A stretch of DNA of 64,000 nt from Pseudomonadales bacterium (GTDB lineage: Bacteria; Pseudomonadota; Gammaproteobacteria; Pseudomonadales; UBA7239). Location: positions 104,495-168,494 of the forward strand of contig JANQLY010000003.1 in NCBI GenBank assembly GCA_028280345.1, in the 5' to 3' direction. Both the position numbers and the translations under genes were made by a program. Under the pieces are notes generated by a model, which saw only the letters and a program-made list of their open reading frames with translations, searched no databases and was not told the origin of the DNA. Of this stretch, positions 53,954 through 63,555 are shown piece after piece. The stretch's first letter is position 1. Every line of letters starts with the position of its first letter.

Positions 53954-54371
53954 ATAATAAAAAATAAATTATCAGATTCTCTATTTGCAGTAGCAAAATG
54001 TCGACTAAAGTTTAGGTGTTTAACGACCCTACAACCAATCCAGATAAGCTATATCAATATATTACGTTTGCCAGAAGATTTCGAAAATGCAGGGCTCCAA
54101 TATTAACTATGGTGTGTAATATACAGTCCTTTTAGATAAAGTCATATTGACTTCAAGGAGGGTGGGATACATGCTATGTCCATTTTTCAGATTATCTCTA
54201 TCTTTATTTCTGATATTTATTCTGTATTTGCCTTTTCTGGTTATAATGAAGTCTATTCAAATACCGGACCTATGTGCTTTGAATGAAAAATGATCAGGCC
54301 CAAAATACAGACCATTAAAGTAGTGTATTTCTGTCGTTTTTAACGATGGATATTTTAGATTAGGTTGCTCT
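53954..54371. other. A/T-rich intergenic region
   Basis: These 418 bp between the EAL-type gene and the beta-helix gene are clearly A/T-rich. The only supported element is a short hydrophobic ORF at 54171-54293 with a strong ribosome binding site. No terminator with a convincing stem was seen after 53953. Confidence 0.5.
54171..54293 (+). CDS. Possible 40-residue single-pass membrane peptide
   Basis: ATG 54171 is preceded by AAGGAGG with a 9-bp spacer, the best Shine-Dalgarno match in this region. The 40 codons encode a hydrophobic helix (about residues 5-26: FFRLSLSLFLIFILYLPFLV) and a short polar tail with one Cys, ending in TGA. It is codirectional with, and 78 bp upstream of, the beta-helix gene. 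It could be a genuine small membrane protein or a leader ORF; there is no homologue in mind. Confidence 0.4.
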   Translation: MLCPFFRLSLSLFLIFILYLPFLVIMKSIQIPDLCALNEK

Positions 54372-55577
54372 ATGCACTGTTTTCAAAAAAAAATTATTGT
54401 TCTTGCATTAACTCTTTTCTTTCTTGTTTCCGAGTCTTATGCAGAGACTTATCATTTAAAGGCAGATAATTTTTCAGAGACTTTTCGAGAGGTCCTTATC
54501 AATACGTCCGAGCACAGCGTTATTAACTTGCCGGAGGGGCATTTTCATTTCGACAGGTCTCTTAATCTGGGGATGAGCAATATTACGATAAAAGGTGCCG
54601 GACCTGGAAAAACCCTGCTGGATTTTACCCACCAGAAACAGGGTGCTCAGGCAATGTTAATTCGCGGGCATAGGGTTGTCCTGGAGGGCTTTTCGATTAT
54701 TAATCCCAAGGGGGATGGTCTGGTAATGCGGACGGTTGCCCATAATCGTGTGAGTAATGTGCATGTATCATGGGAGAAAAAAGGTGATAGTCAGAACGGT
54801 GGTTATGGCATTTATCCAGTCGGTAGCAATGATATCGTTGTTGAGCGCTGTAAAGTGTCAGGTGCTTCGGATGCGGGTATTTATATCGGGCAATCGTATA
54901 ACGGTATTGTTCGTAATAATAGTGTGCAGGAAAATGTTATCGGTATCCACGCAGAAAATACCACCGATGTGGAGCTATACGATAATGACATTGAAAATAA
55001 TGCAGTGGGTCTGGTAGTGTCTGCAATGCCAGGACATTACCGGGCAAGGACAGAGCGGGTTCGTGTGTATAACAATAGATTAATCAATAACAACCATAAT
55101 AATTTTGCAACAGAAGGCAATTTGGCAAAAAAACTACCACGTGGAATCGGGCTTTTTTTGTTGGCGGCAGATACGACAGAGGTGTTTGATAATACCTTTG
55201 AAGAGCATGCAGTATCTCATGCCGTTGTGGCGAGCCATCCTTTGTTAAAAGAGCGGGATGACAGTGCACAATATAATCCGTTTTCTGAAGAAGTATATTT
55301 TTATAAAAACAAATGGGAGGAGCTGTCAGATAAACTATCGATAGTTGCTGATCCGGATGAAGGTTTGCCTATACATATTGCTATTGCTGATGTGTTAGAA
55401 GAGCCGGTTAATTTAATTTGGGATGGTATTACGATTCAAAATCCATCCAAACGCTATAAGGTTAAACAGCCTCTGTGTATTAATGAGCCGCTAACACCGG
55501 TTTTGTTGTCGCCGAATAGTACGGATATCAAGTGTCAGTTACCTCTGTTAGAACCGGGGGTGGTGGATGCGCCTTAG
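54372..55577 (+). CDS. Exported right-handed parallel beta-helix protein (TIGR03805-like)
   Basis: The 401-residue precursor has a signal peptide ending SESYA. The mature protein is built of parallel beta-helix turns: ITIKGAGPGKTLLDF, RVVLEGFSIINPKGDGLVMR, NDIVVERCKVSGASDAGIYIG, YNGIVRNNSVQENVIGIHAE and TDVELYDNDIENNAVGL, the PbH1 pattern found in NosD and polysaccharide-active proteins. As recalled, TIGR03805-type beta-helix proteins occur immediately upstream of SO2930-type diheme cytochromes, exactly as here, and the two genes overlap by 11 bp. The function of the pair is not established. The ATG at 54372 has only a weak upstream site. Confidence 0.8.
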   Translation: MHCFQKKIIVLALTLFFLVSESYAETYHLKADNFSETFREVLINTSEHSVINLPEGHFHFDRSLNLGMSNITIKGAGPGKTLLDFTHQKQGAQAMLIRGHRVVLEGFSIINPKGDGLVMRTVAHNRVSNVHVSWEKKGDSQNGGYGIYPVGSNDIVVERCKVSGASDAGIYIGQSYNGIVRNNSVQENVIGIHAENTTDVELYDNDIENNAVGLVVSAMPGHYRARTERVRVYNNRLINNNHNNFATEGNLAKKLPRGIGLFLLAADTTEVFDNTFEEHAVSHAVVASHPLLKERDDSAQYNPFSEEVYFYKNKWEELSDKLSIVADPDEGLPIHIAIADVLEEPVNLIWDGITIQNPSKRYKVKQPLCINEPLTPVLLSPNSTDIKCQLPLLEPGVVDAP

Positions 55578-56829
55578 CGCTTTCTTCTTTTTATTAGCCT
55601 CCTTATTAGTTTTTTTACTGGATTTCGTGTTTCCTTTTAAGGCGATCGCGATAGCGCCTGTTGAGCAGTGGGGTGCAACGTCACCGGACTATCTGTCTGA
55701 ATGGGACTTGTTCTATATTCAAAATAATACTTTGCTACCTGGAAAAGGTGTGTATGTATATACGGTTGAAACACCGCTATTTTCCGATTATGCCGGTAAA
55801 TTACGTACCATAACATTGCCTCAGGGGGAAACTGTACGTGTTTTAGACGATGGAAGCATTGATTTTCCGAACGGTACTATCTTAAGTAAGACATTTTATT
55901 ATCCGCGTTTTATTGCGCATCATAAGAGCGTGAATATTAAGGAAAGCGGTACCGGTCATATTGTTGTTGGAAGAGAGCCTGCCGATAAACAGATCGTGGT
56001 GTCACTGGATCTGACAAAGTATGTGTTGATTGAAACGAGACTGCTTGTCAAACGACATCATCAGTGGGAGCCCCTTGTATATCAGTGGCCAATACATTCA
56101 GATCAGGCTGAATCGCAGAGGCATTTCCAGCGTGATGCCAGACTTATGATGGCTGGTGCGCTGCATCCTATGCAGATGGTAGATAGAGGAGAATCGGAAA
56201 GCTTTCACTATAGCGTGCCGGATAAGTTTCAGTGTGCCGAGTGTCATGGCGGTTTTCATAAGGAAAATCAAATTGAGCCATTAGGTCTTTATGCGTACCA
56301 GCTTGATACGGATGTACTGATAGATAGTTTGGCGGAGGTACCGGAAGAGAGCATAGCTGTTAATCAGTGGGAGCATTGGCAAAGACTTGGGTTGCTGGAA
56401 GAACTTCCGGGCAAACACTCAAGATGGTTGATTAATTCTCCAGGCGCATTGCTGAAAGACCAGTCAGGGGTGGAGCGGGAAGTAGTGCAACAAAAGGCCA
56501 GGCAGTATTTACAGGCCAACTGTGCGCATTGTCATAACCGTAATGGCACGGCCCAGAATAGTGGTTTGTTTCTTGAGCTGACTGAAAACAATCCCTATGT
56601 ACTGGGAGTATGCAGGCGCCCTACAGCGGCGTCGTCGGGTACTTTCGGGCATGATTTTAATATACAGCCAGGCAGAGCTGAGGCTTCTATTCTCTATCTG
56701 CGTATGGTGTCCCGCAACCCTCAAAATATGATGCCTGAACTGGGGCGTGATCTGATTGATCAGCCCGGTAGTGAGCTTATTCGGCAGTGGATTGAAGTCA
56801 TGGAGAATATGGATTGCAATCAGAATTAA
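55567..56829 (+). CDS. Diheme c-type cytochrome, SO2930-like (TIGR03806)
   Basis: This 420-residue exported cytochrome has an N-terminal signal/anchor segment (MRLSAFFFLLASLLVFLLDF) and two CxxCH heme motifs, CAECH (about residue 222) and CAHCH (about residue 320). Conserved stretches include YTVETPLFSDYAGKLRTI, FYYPRF and NSPGALLKDQSGVE. The family partner is the upstream beta-helix protein, whose last 11 bases overlap this start, indicating translational coupling and probable joint action in the periplasm, perhaps in oxidising a carbohydrate or organic substrate. That role is conjecture; heme binding is directly supported by motifs. Confidence 0.85.
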   Translation: MRLSAFFFLLASLLVFLLDFVFPFKAIAIAPVEQWGATSPDYLSEWDLFYIQNNTLLPGKGVYVYTVETPLFSDYAGKLRTITLPQGETVRVLDDGSIDFPNGTILSKTFYYPRFIAHHKSVNIKESGTGHIVVGREPADKQIVVSLDLTKYVLIETRLLVKRHHQWEPLVYQWPIHSDQAESQRHFQRDARLMMAGALHPMQMVDRGESESFHYSVPDKFQCAECHGGFHKENQIEPLGLYAYQLDTDVLIDSLAEVPEESIAVNQWEHWQRLGLLEELPGKHSRWLINSPGALLKDQSGVEREVVQQKARQYLQANCAHCHNRNGTAQNSGLFLELTENNPYVLGVCRRPTAASSGTFGHDFNIQPGRAEASILYLRMVSRNPQNMMPELGRDLIDQPGSELIRQWIEVMENMDCNQN

Positions 56830-56894
56830 GCGGATTTTTTTAACTGCTTTCTAAAAAGGGGTATTGGTTGATGTGTTGTACAAAAGATTCATTT

Positions 56895-56910
56895 TGTGAT
56901 CTAAATCATG
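56895..56910 (+). promoter_or_regulatory. CRP-like binding site upstream of the RHS genes
   Basis: TGTGATCTAAATCATG fits the CRP consensus half-sites TGTGA-N6-TCACA, with the second half imperfect (TCATG), in a T-rich/A-rich context, about 140 bp upstream of the RHS start. cAMP-CRP control is plausible; an FNR or other family member is less likely because the core is TGTGA. Confidence 0.45.
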
Positions 56911-57034
56911 GTATTCCATAAGGTCTTTATACGATATTAATGGAACAGGGCTAACGTACTTTTTGGGTTGGTATAGAGTCTGAAGAATGGAGTTGGCAAT
57001 ACCTGAAAAAAATAAATCATCAATCGGGGTAATT

Positions 57035-60000
57035 ATGTTTCCTAATCGCTATTTACGCTTAATTGTTTTGTTGTTTTCTCTGTTAACTTCCAGTCAGGTG
57101 TTTTCGGGGAATACTAACGGCACCTGGGGTGATCCACATAGCGGTTGCCCGAATCAGAATTGCCCCAAACCTTCAGACGCACCGCCCATGGGTGGTGATT
57201 CAAGTACCGGAAATCCGCTGCATTCCGGCACGGGCAATAAATGGCAATATGAACCGGTTTATAAGGGAGTGGGTGAATCACCGATCGCCTTTGCCTGGTA
57301 TTACAACAGCCGTATGCGCCCGGTTACAGATAGCCCTGTTGAAGCCCACGGATTGTGGACGCATACCTATGGTATAAAAATTACCGAAACTACTCTCGGC
57401 AGTGTTGATCACGTCTTTGTGCATTTTCGAGACGGTAAAACGATTGACTTTAAAGATATTTCCGGCTCTTACAACTTGGCGGATATTAATAAGTCGCCGG
57501 CGCTTTTCGGGCGGTTGGACACTGAAAGCAGTGGTACTGTCTATGTTTATACCTCGCAAGATCGCCTGGAGTACCGCTTTAATCAGTCTGATGGATTATT
57601 AACATCGATCACCTGGCCCAACAGTGTGGTGCATACGCTGGACAGGAATGTTGTATCAAGCAAAATGAATGTAACCGTTTCAGATACCTACGGTAATAAC
57701 TTTGTACTGGAGTTTTCTGGTACAACGGATGACGGATACCCTGCAAAGCTGACTGATGCGGAAAGTAATGTCTATGACTTTGCCTATTCAGATTACGGTG
57801 ATCCGGCAAAAAAAATGCTGACATCTATTACTTTTCCGGATTATGCGACCACTGATGATTCTAAACGCACGTTTATTTATTTAGAGGATACCACTGACAG
57901 TAAAAGCGCCTACATAACAGATCACCCGACAGCGCCAGCCAGTAACTGGAATTTTGAAACTGCGTTGGTTGCTATAGAGGATGCAGCTGATCTTGATAGT
58001 GATGGCTATGATGATGTCATCGCAACCTGGAAATACAATTCTTCCGGTCAGGCAGTTTACAGTTCTCATGGAGAGGGTTCAGATGAAACAGATATTTTCG
58101 AGCTGACACCGGCAGAAGGTGGCAGTTGGGGTGTCGGCGATGCCCACAAAGGTTTTATTACTGATGCGCTTGGCTGTGAAACGTATAACGAATATCACAG
58201 TTATATTGATTATACAAAGACTATGCCTTGGTTAGATATTAAAGCTGGTAAATCCCCGGGTACGTGCAGTTTCCTCGGGACGTTTGAAGACAATGATGAT
58301 ACCTGGCAAAACGGTGGACTTTGGGAGGGCGGATACAAGCACTCTACAAAAGGTATTATTAAAGAATATCGAGTTTGGGATGCGTCTACACCACATCAGG
58401 TGGATACGGCGAAATGGGAGGCCAGAGATCGTGTTGGCACTAACCATAATGTCTTTAAAAGAGAAGAGTACACATGGCACTCCAGCTATCCGCTACTGAC
58501 AAAAGTTGAAAAATCCATCGATGAAAGCGGTACGGTATATTGGCAGAACATCGAATATGACTATTTTGATGGTACCGGTGGTGAGGATGATAACGGACGT
58601 ATAGAGACAATATCTATAGAAGATACAAAAAACACAGATGACGTGGCAATGGGTAGCGATAATCTTTCGTTAGACGATGATGATATTGTTCCGTATACGA
58701 CGACCCGGACCCGAACCTGGAGCTATGCTTACACCTACCATGACACCAGTACCAAAGAGCAGGTTAAAACCAAAGCCATTACGGATCCGCGTAGCAAGGT
58801 CACCACTTATACCTACGATACGGTGATTGATTCTGTACAACGGGGTTTTTTGAGCAAGATAACCGATGAAGGTAATAATGATACGACGTTTACCTATAAC
58901 AAGTTGGGTCACTTAAAGTCTGTGACTGACCCGAATGACATTATTACCCGTTATGAATACACCGACCGGGGCTGGTTGGAATTTGTGTGCTATGAGGCGG
59001 CCAGTACTACCGCCAGTTGTACCAGCTCGAATGACGATATGCACTATGAATATTATACGAACGGGCTGATAAAGAAAGTTACCCAGCCGGATGGTTCATA
59101 TCTGGAGTATACCTATTCGACGGCGGGAAAGCTGATTAAACTTGAAAACAAGGAAGGGGAAGAAATTCTGATTACGACTGCGATTGATCGTAACGGCGAT
59201 TCGGATACCTCGGACAGTGAAGATTCGACTTACGGTAGTGGTAGTACCATAAGCGCGACTAATAATTTTGGCACAAGTAATTCAAAAGCAAGAAAAGCTG
59301 TATTAACCGAAGTCAAGAATAGCTCGGGCACAGTTAAACGCAGCCGAAAAGATATCTACGATGTGCTTGATCGCCTGATCTATGCAAGCCGGGGAACAGG
59401 CGCTGATGAGACAAGCATTACCTATACCTACGGTGAGAATAAGATACCCCGAAAGGTAACAGCGATAACGGAGGAAAACGGCGCCAGCAATGTGATTACA
59501 CGTAAAACCTATAATGTTGAAGGGTGGTTGGAATATACATGCTATGACGCGGCTTCTACAACGGCGACCTGTGACAGCACGAATTACGATATTTACTATG
59601 AATACGAAGATCAGGGTAATATCAAGCAGGTTACTTATAGTAATGGCTCAACCGGTGGTTCCCAAAATGTCGTTATTACACGTTATTTTTACGATGGTTT
59701 TAACCAGCTGGTTCGTGAAGACAGTGTTGATCGGGGCACCATTGTGTATGAGCATGATGCTGCCGGAAATGTTGAGTATATCTATTACTACGATTGCTCC
59801 GGCGGTAGCGGTTCAGGTGGTTTTCATAACGATGTCGATAGTTGCACACTAACGCAAAAAGACAAGTATGTTTATGATGATTTGAACCGTCTGGACAGTA
59901 TCGATTATAAAAATGATGCGACAACCGATATTGATTATATCTATGACCATGAAGATGCCGATCATGGTGAAGGTCTGTTACGTCTGACGCGCGTAACCGA

Positions 60001-60922
60001 TGATGGTGGTACCACCAATTACAAATATGATGCCTATGGGCGTATCACGAAATCGACCTTTACGCCGGACGGCACCGTCCTGAATTTGGCAACAGAGTAC
60101 ACCTACACCGCTGATGGCTTAGGGGATATTAAGAAAGTAAAGTATCACTCAGGATCAGAGGCCACGTACACTCGAACTGACGGACTGCTGGATGATCTGA
60201 AGTTTCTTGATAATAGTGTGACCTATACGCTGGTTGATAATGTTGTGTATCAACCTTTTGGCGGTATTGAAGATTTTGATAACCCCTTGCCTGGTAGTAA
60301 AACCCTTGAACATTTGCGTACCTATGATTCACAGGGGCGTATAACCCAGCATAACTTTGACTTGAATGACGATGGTGGCTTTGATGTTGATTACAGCTAT
60401 GACGCTTTTGATAATATTACTTCGATCAACGATGAATACGGTGGTTCCGAGGCGGATCAAAGCTTTACCTATGACACCCTGCAACGTTTAACACAGGCTA
60501 CAGGGCTTTATGGAAAATACACCTATACCTATGATGATGTCGGTAACCGCTTGTCGAGGAAGCTGGAGCGCTATGACCCTGATGATCCGACCAAAACCTA
60601 CAGCGAAGTGTATACAGAAAAATACTATTACGATGATGGTACCACCGGAGGTAGCAATGATCCGGATACCAGTGCGTTTGATAATAACCGCTTGTTAAAA
60701 GTAAAACGGGAAGAACCACCGACCCCAACGCTTATCCGCGAAAGAACCTTTACCTACGATGACCGTGGTAATGTGACCAGGGATGAGCGTAAAAAAGATA
60801 TGGATGCGACCACGATCACGACGACAGTAGAGCCTGAATACGGTGATCATAATCGTATGAAAGGTACCGAGGCGTGTGATGATGATGCCAGTACGTCGCT
60901 TGATGCAACGTGTAGCGATTAA
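57035..60922 (+). CDS. RHS/YD-repeat protein, first part of a two-gene RHS system
   Basis: This exported protein of about 1295 residues has a signal peptide (MFPNRYLRLIVLLFSLLTSS, cut near VFS) and a GDPHSGCPNQNCP Cys-containing segment. The region PMGGDSSTGNPLHSGTGNKW, with FAWYYNSRMRP, is typical of RHS N-termini (DUF6531-like). Dozens of YD repeats follow (YEYTDRGWLEF, YDVLDRLIYA, YDDLNRLDSI, YDSQGRITQ). These build the beta-cocoon shell of RHS toxins. It stops before any RHS core or toxin; the next gene, 15 bp on, supplies the core. The open frame starts at 56987, but ATG 57035 follows GGGGTAATT. A CRP-like site lies upstream. Confidence 0.85.
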   Translation: MFPNRYLRLIVLLFSLLTSSQVFSGNTNGTWGDPHSGCPNQNCPKPSDAPPMGGDSSTGNPLHSGTGNKWQYEPVYKGVGESPIAFAWYYNSRMRPVTDSPVEAHGLWTHTYGIKITETTLGSVDHVFVHFRDGKTIDFKDISGSYNLADINKSPALFGRLDTESSGTVYVYTSQDRLEYRFNQSDGLLTSITWPNSVVHTLDRNVVSSKMNVTVSDTYGNNFVLEFSGTTDDGYPAKLTDAESNVYDFAYSDYGDPAKKMLTSITFPDYATTDDSKRTFIYLEDTTDSKSAYITDHPTAPASNWNFETALVAIEDAADLDSDGYDDVIATWKYNSSGQAVYSSHGEGSDETDIFELTPAEGGSWGVGDAHKGFITDALGCETYNEYHSYIDYTKTMPWLDIKAGKSPGTCSFLGTFEDNDDTWQNGGLWEGGYKHSTKGIIKEYRVWDASTPHQVDTAKWEARDRVGTNHNVFKREEYTWHSSYPLLTKVEKSIDESGTVYWQNIEYDYFDGTGGEDDNGRIETISIEDTKNTDDVAMGSDNLSLDDDDIVPYTTTRTRTWSYAYTYHDTSTKEQVKTKAITDPRSKVTTYTYDTVIDSVQRGFLSKITDEGNNDTTFTYNKLGHLKSVTDPNDIITRYEYTDRGWLEFVCYEAASTTASCTSSNDDMHYEYYTNGLIKKVTQPDGSYLEYTYSTAGKLIKLENKEGEEILITTAIDRNGDSDTSDSEDSTYGSGSTISATNNFGTSNSKARKAVLTEVKNSSGTVKRSRKDIYDVLDRLIYASRGTGADETSITYTYGENKIPRKVTAITEENGASNVITRKTYNVEGWLEYTCYDAASTTATCDSTNYDIYYEYEDQGNIKQVTYSNGSTGGSQNVVITRYFYDGFNQLVREDSVDRGTIVYEHDAAGNVEYIYYYDCSGGSGSGGFHNDVDSCTLTQKDKYVYDDLNRLDSIDYKNDATTDIDYIYDHEDADHGEGLLRLTRVTDDGGTTNYKYDAYGRITKSTFTPDGTVLNLATEYTYTADGLGDIKKVKYHSGSEATYTRTDGLLDDLKFLDNSVTYTLVDNVVYQPFGGIEDFDNPLPGSKTLEHLRTYDSQGRITQHNFDLNDDGGFDVDYSYDAFDNITSINDEYGGSEADQSFTYDTLQRLTQATGLYGKYTYTYDDVGNRLSRKLERYDPDDPTKTYSEVYTEKYYYDDGTTGGSNDPDTSAFDNNRLLKVKREEPPTPTLIRERTFTYDDRGNVTRDERKKDMDATTITTTVEPEYGDHNRMKGTEACDDDASTSLDATCSD

Positions 60923-60937
60923 CAGGGGGATAAGACA

Positions 60938-62533
60938 ATGAAATTACAAATCATCTCCAAAAATATCCTTCCGCGTGCGGACAGAAAATACAGCTCGGTG
61001 TTTGCCCTGTTGTTCGGTCTTCTGGTTCTGACGGGTTGCAAGGTAGAGGTCACCACCACCGGAACGGGTGATGGTAATGTCACCACGGTCTCGGGTTCTA
61101 TTGATTGTACCGATGAAGGGACGGATGACTGTAGTGAAGAGTATGTGACCTCCATAATAGACTGTGATGACTATGACAGCGGTAACACCAGTTATGATGA
61201 ATGGGATGAGATGACTGACTGCACGCTGGTGAAAAAGCAGCTGGTTAGTGATATTGCGGATTGTCGTGGTTATACAGCGGGGGACGATTGGGTGGATTTA
61301 CCGAATTGTGCCAAACTTGAGACAGCACTGAGTTCCTGTCCGGGTTATACCGCCGGTGATGACTGGGATGACCATCCACAATGTGCGCTACAAACCAGTA
61401 CCATCACCAATTGCCCCGGCTATGGCACTTACGGTGCGGATGAATGGCATGAATTACCCCAATGTGCCGAAGGCACCTATGACGGTGTGGATGAGTCCTT
61501 TGTGGCGACACCGGATGAGGGGGATAGTTTTGGCTGGAAGCAGGACTGTCTCGGTGCAGGGGTATGTAACTGGCAGGTTAAGCATGAAGAGGTGGGCGGC
61601 CTTACCTGGGACGTAGAAGCTCATTTCAGCTCGGATGTGGTACCGGTTGATGATGTTACCTATACCTATAACTATCAGGGCCAGCGAGTCAGCAAGACGG
61701 TCGGGGGCACCACGACGTATTTTCTGTATGACCTGGAAGGCCGCATCCTGGAAGAGTATGTCGATGCGAATAACTCGGTTGTATATGTGTATATGGATGG
61801 TGAGTTAAATTCGATTATTGAGGAAATTGCTGGCACCAAAAAAGCCTACTATGTAGTGAATGATCATCTAGGACAGCCCCGCCTTATGCTGGATTGGGCT
61901 GACAAGCTGAGTCAGGAGCGCTATGGCACGCCTTTTGGTGAGACCCATAGTGAATATAAATTGAGCACAGTGGGGGCGCAGAATGTGCGGTTTCCGGGGC
62001 AGTATTATGATAGTGAAACGGGGTATCATCAGAACTGGTTTCGAGATTATGATCCGATTGGAGGTAGATATTTACAGCCTGACCCAGTAGGTCTTGCAGG
62101 AGGTAATAATCCTTACCGTTACGCAAATGCTAATCCTGTAAATTACTATGACCCTAATGGTAAAACAGCCGCTCATGCCGCTCGTGGAGCGTATTGGGGT
62201 GGTCAAAGAATTGGTATGGGGATAAACTATGGAATACAGGCTCTCACAGGAGCAACTTTAGGCTCCATAATTTATGATTCGATTAATGGTACAGATGACC
62301 CGTGGGTAAGCCCCGTCGATGATGTCGGATCAGATCCGTTGGATGCTCCGACTGAAGATGTGCCTGACGACACTAATGATGACGATGACGATGACGATGA
62401 CTGTGGTTGTTGGAAAATACTAGAGGAGGCTCCTTATGGATGGTCGGGCGACACTATTGAACAAAGATATAGACGGTGCCTTCGAGAATGTAAAGAACAG
62501 CAAGAACAGCAATGCATAGATGACGGAGGGTAG
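60938..62533 (+). CDS. Lipoprotein carrying the RHS core and variable C-terminus
   Basis: This 531-residue protein starts with its own leader, ending in lipobox VLTGC (Cys34), and a good GGGGGATAAG ribosome binding site, so it is not simply a frameshift product of the preceding gene. Residues about 55-185 have tandem Cys repeats (C-x-GYTAGDDW, then LPNC/HPQC), followed by YD repeats and the RHS core DPIGGRYLQPDPVGLAGG. The C-terminal tip begins with KTAAHAARGAYWGGQ and a glycine-rich helix (GINYGIQALTGATLGSII), then a run of eight Asp, CGCWKIL and CLRECKEQ. It is probably a toxin or effector tip, but no active-site motif was recognised. Base composition turns A/T-rich at the core. Confidence 0.8.
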   Translation: MKLQIISKNILPRADRKYSSVFALLFGLLVLTGCKVEVTTTGTGDGNVTTVSGSIDCTDEGTDDCSEEYVTSIIDCDDYDSGNTSYDEWDEMTDCTLVKKQLVSDIADCRGYTAGDDWVDLPNCAKLETALSSCPGYTAGDDWDDHPQCALQTSTITNCPGYGTYGADEWHELPQCAEGTYDGVDESFVATPDEGDSFGWKQDCLGAGVCNWQVKHEEVGGLTWDVEAHFSSDVVPVDDVTYTYNYQGQRVSKTVGGTTTYFLYDLEGRILEEYVDANNSVVYVYMDGELNSIIEEIAGTKKAYYVVNDHLGQPRLMLDWADKLSQERYGTPFGETHSEYKLSTVGAQNVRFPGQYYDSETGYHQNWFRDYDPIGGRYLQPDPVGLAGGNNPYRYANANPVNYYDPNGKTAAHAARGAYWGGQRIGMGINYGIQALTGATLGSIIYDSINGTDDPWVSPVDDVGSDPLDAPTEDVPDDTNDDDDDDDDCGCWKILEEAPYGWSGDTIEQRYRRCLRECKEQQEQQCIDDGG

Positions 62534-62536
62534 TCC

Positions 62537-62785
62537 TTGCTGATGGAAAAAGAAATTGCTGAATATGTGTCACATGTATTAGTCAGAAGTGCGTCCGAAA
62601 CAAGCAGACTAATGCCTATTTTGAAAAGGCATTTAGATGAAGATGAGTATGTGCAATATAGAGATGCACTGGTGAAAATTTCAAAAACGATTGCAACTGA
62701 TTTGCTGTTTAAAATTTATGCAGAGCATCCAGAGATAGATGAAAAATTTGATAGAATTATCGAAGAATATGGAAGGCTACCTTGA
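62537..62785 (+). CDS. Small acidic helical protein (possible immunity protein for the RHS tip)
   Basis: This 82-residue, Glu-rich, predicted all-helical cytoplasmic protein (MEKEIAEYVSHVLVRSA, then YVQYRDALVKISKTI) has no recognised family. It starts 3 bp after the RHS lipoprotein gene. GGAGGG in the end of that gene is 6 bp from TTG 62537 and 12 bp from ATG 62543, which favours TTG. Position directly behind an RHS tip is where immunity genes sit, but this is positional inference only. A/T-rich. Confidence 0.5.
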   Translation: MLMEKEIAEYVSHVLVRSASETSRLMPILKRHLDEDEYVQYRDALVKISKTIATDLLFKIYAEHPEIDEKFDRIIEEYGRLP

Positions 62786-62817
62786 TTTAACATGGGATAT
62801 AAATTTATTAGCCTAAT

Positions 62818-63546
62818 ATGCAGGATAAGCCTTACTTAAAAGAAATAGAGCTAGTCTCAGAAGACTTAGATTTTTCAAAATACCCATTAAGCATTCCTGC
62901 TATAAAAAGTATTTTTAATAACCCGGTAAAATTTCACCCAGATGTAACATTTATTGTTGGGGAGAATGGTGCTGGAAAATCTACACTTATTGAAGGTGTT
63001 GCTATTAAATTGGGGTTTAATCCTGAGGGCGGAACAAAACAATCTACTTTTTCTACAAGGACATCGCATTCTAATCTACACAAAAATATCAAGGCGATAA
63101 AAAGTTACAAGGCTCCTAAAGATGGATATTTTTTACGTGCCGAGAGTTTTTATAATCTTGCTACCTTAATGGATGAAACAAATTATCTTTCAATGTATGG
63201 TGGGAAATCATTACACTCTCAGTCACATGGCGAATCTTTTATGTCAACCTTGATAAATAAGTTGCAGGGAGAAGGACTGTATATATTTGATGAGCCAGAA
63301 TCTGCCTTGTCTCCGTCTGGGCAGCTATCGGCATTAATAGCAATAGATAATTTAGTAAAAAAATCTTCGCAATTCATTATCGCCACTCATTCTCCTATAC
63401 TAATGGCTTATCCTAATAGTAAAATACTTTATCTAGATGATAATGGTATAAATGAAATACTATATGAAGATACTGATCATTTTAAAATTACTAAAAGTTT
63501 CTTAAATAACCCTGAAGATTTTATCACCAAGTTGTTACTAGAATAG
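62818..63546 (+). CDS. AAA-family (ABC-type) ATPase
   Basis: This 242-residue P-loop ATPase has Walker A FIVGENGAGKSTLIEG (about residues 42-57), an ABC-like signature region HSQSHGESFMSTL, Walker B LYIFDEPESALSP with its catalytic Glu, a D-loop and the H-loop FIIATHSPILM. The lack of membrane segments and the ESFM/DEPESALSP pattern place it with AAA_21/OLD-type soluble ATPases common in mobile defence and toxin islands, not with transporters. A/T content is much higher than in the core genes, suggesting recent acquisition together with the RHS tip. No partner nuclease is adjacent. ATG 62818 has only a weak ribosome binding site. Confidence 0.85.
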   Translation: MQDKPYLKEIELVSEDLDFSKYPLSIPAIKSIFNNPVKFHPDVTFIVGENGAGKSTLIEGVAIKLGFNPEGGTKQSTFSTRTSHSNLHKNIKAIKSYKAPKDGYFLRAESFYNLATLMDETNYLSMYGGKSLHSQSHGESFMSTLINKLQGEGLYIFDEPESALSPSGQLSALIAIDNLVKKSSQFIIATHSPILMAYPNSKILYLDDNGINEILYEDTDHFKITKSFLNNPEDFITKLLLE

Positions 63547-63555
63547 ATGTAATCA

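Noticed and set aside
60898..60960. Frameshift splitting a single RHS gene
   Set aside because: The downstream gene has its own strong ribosome binding site, start codon and lipoprotein leader, and the upstream frame ends cleanly, so two genes are more likely.
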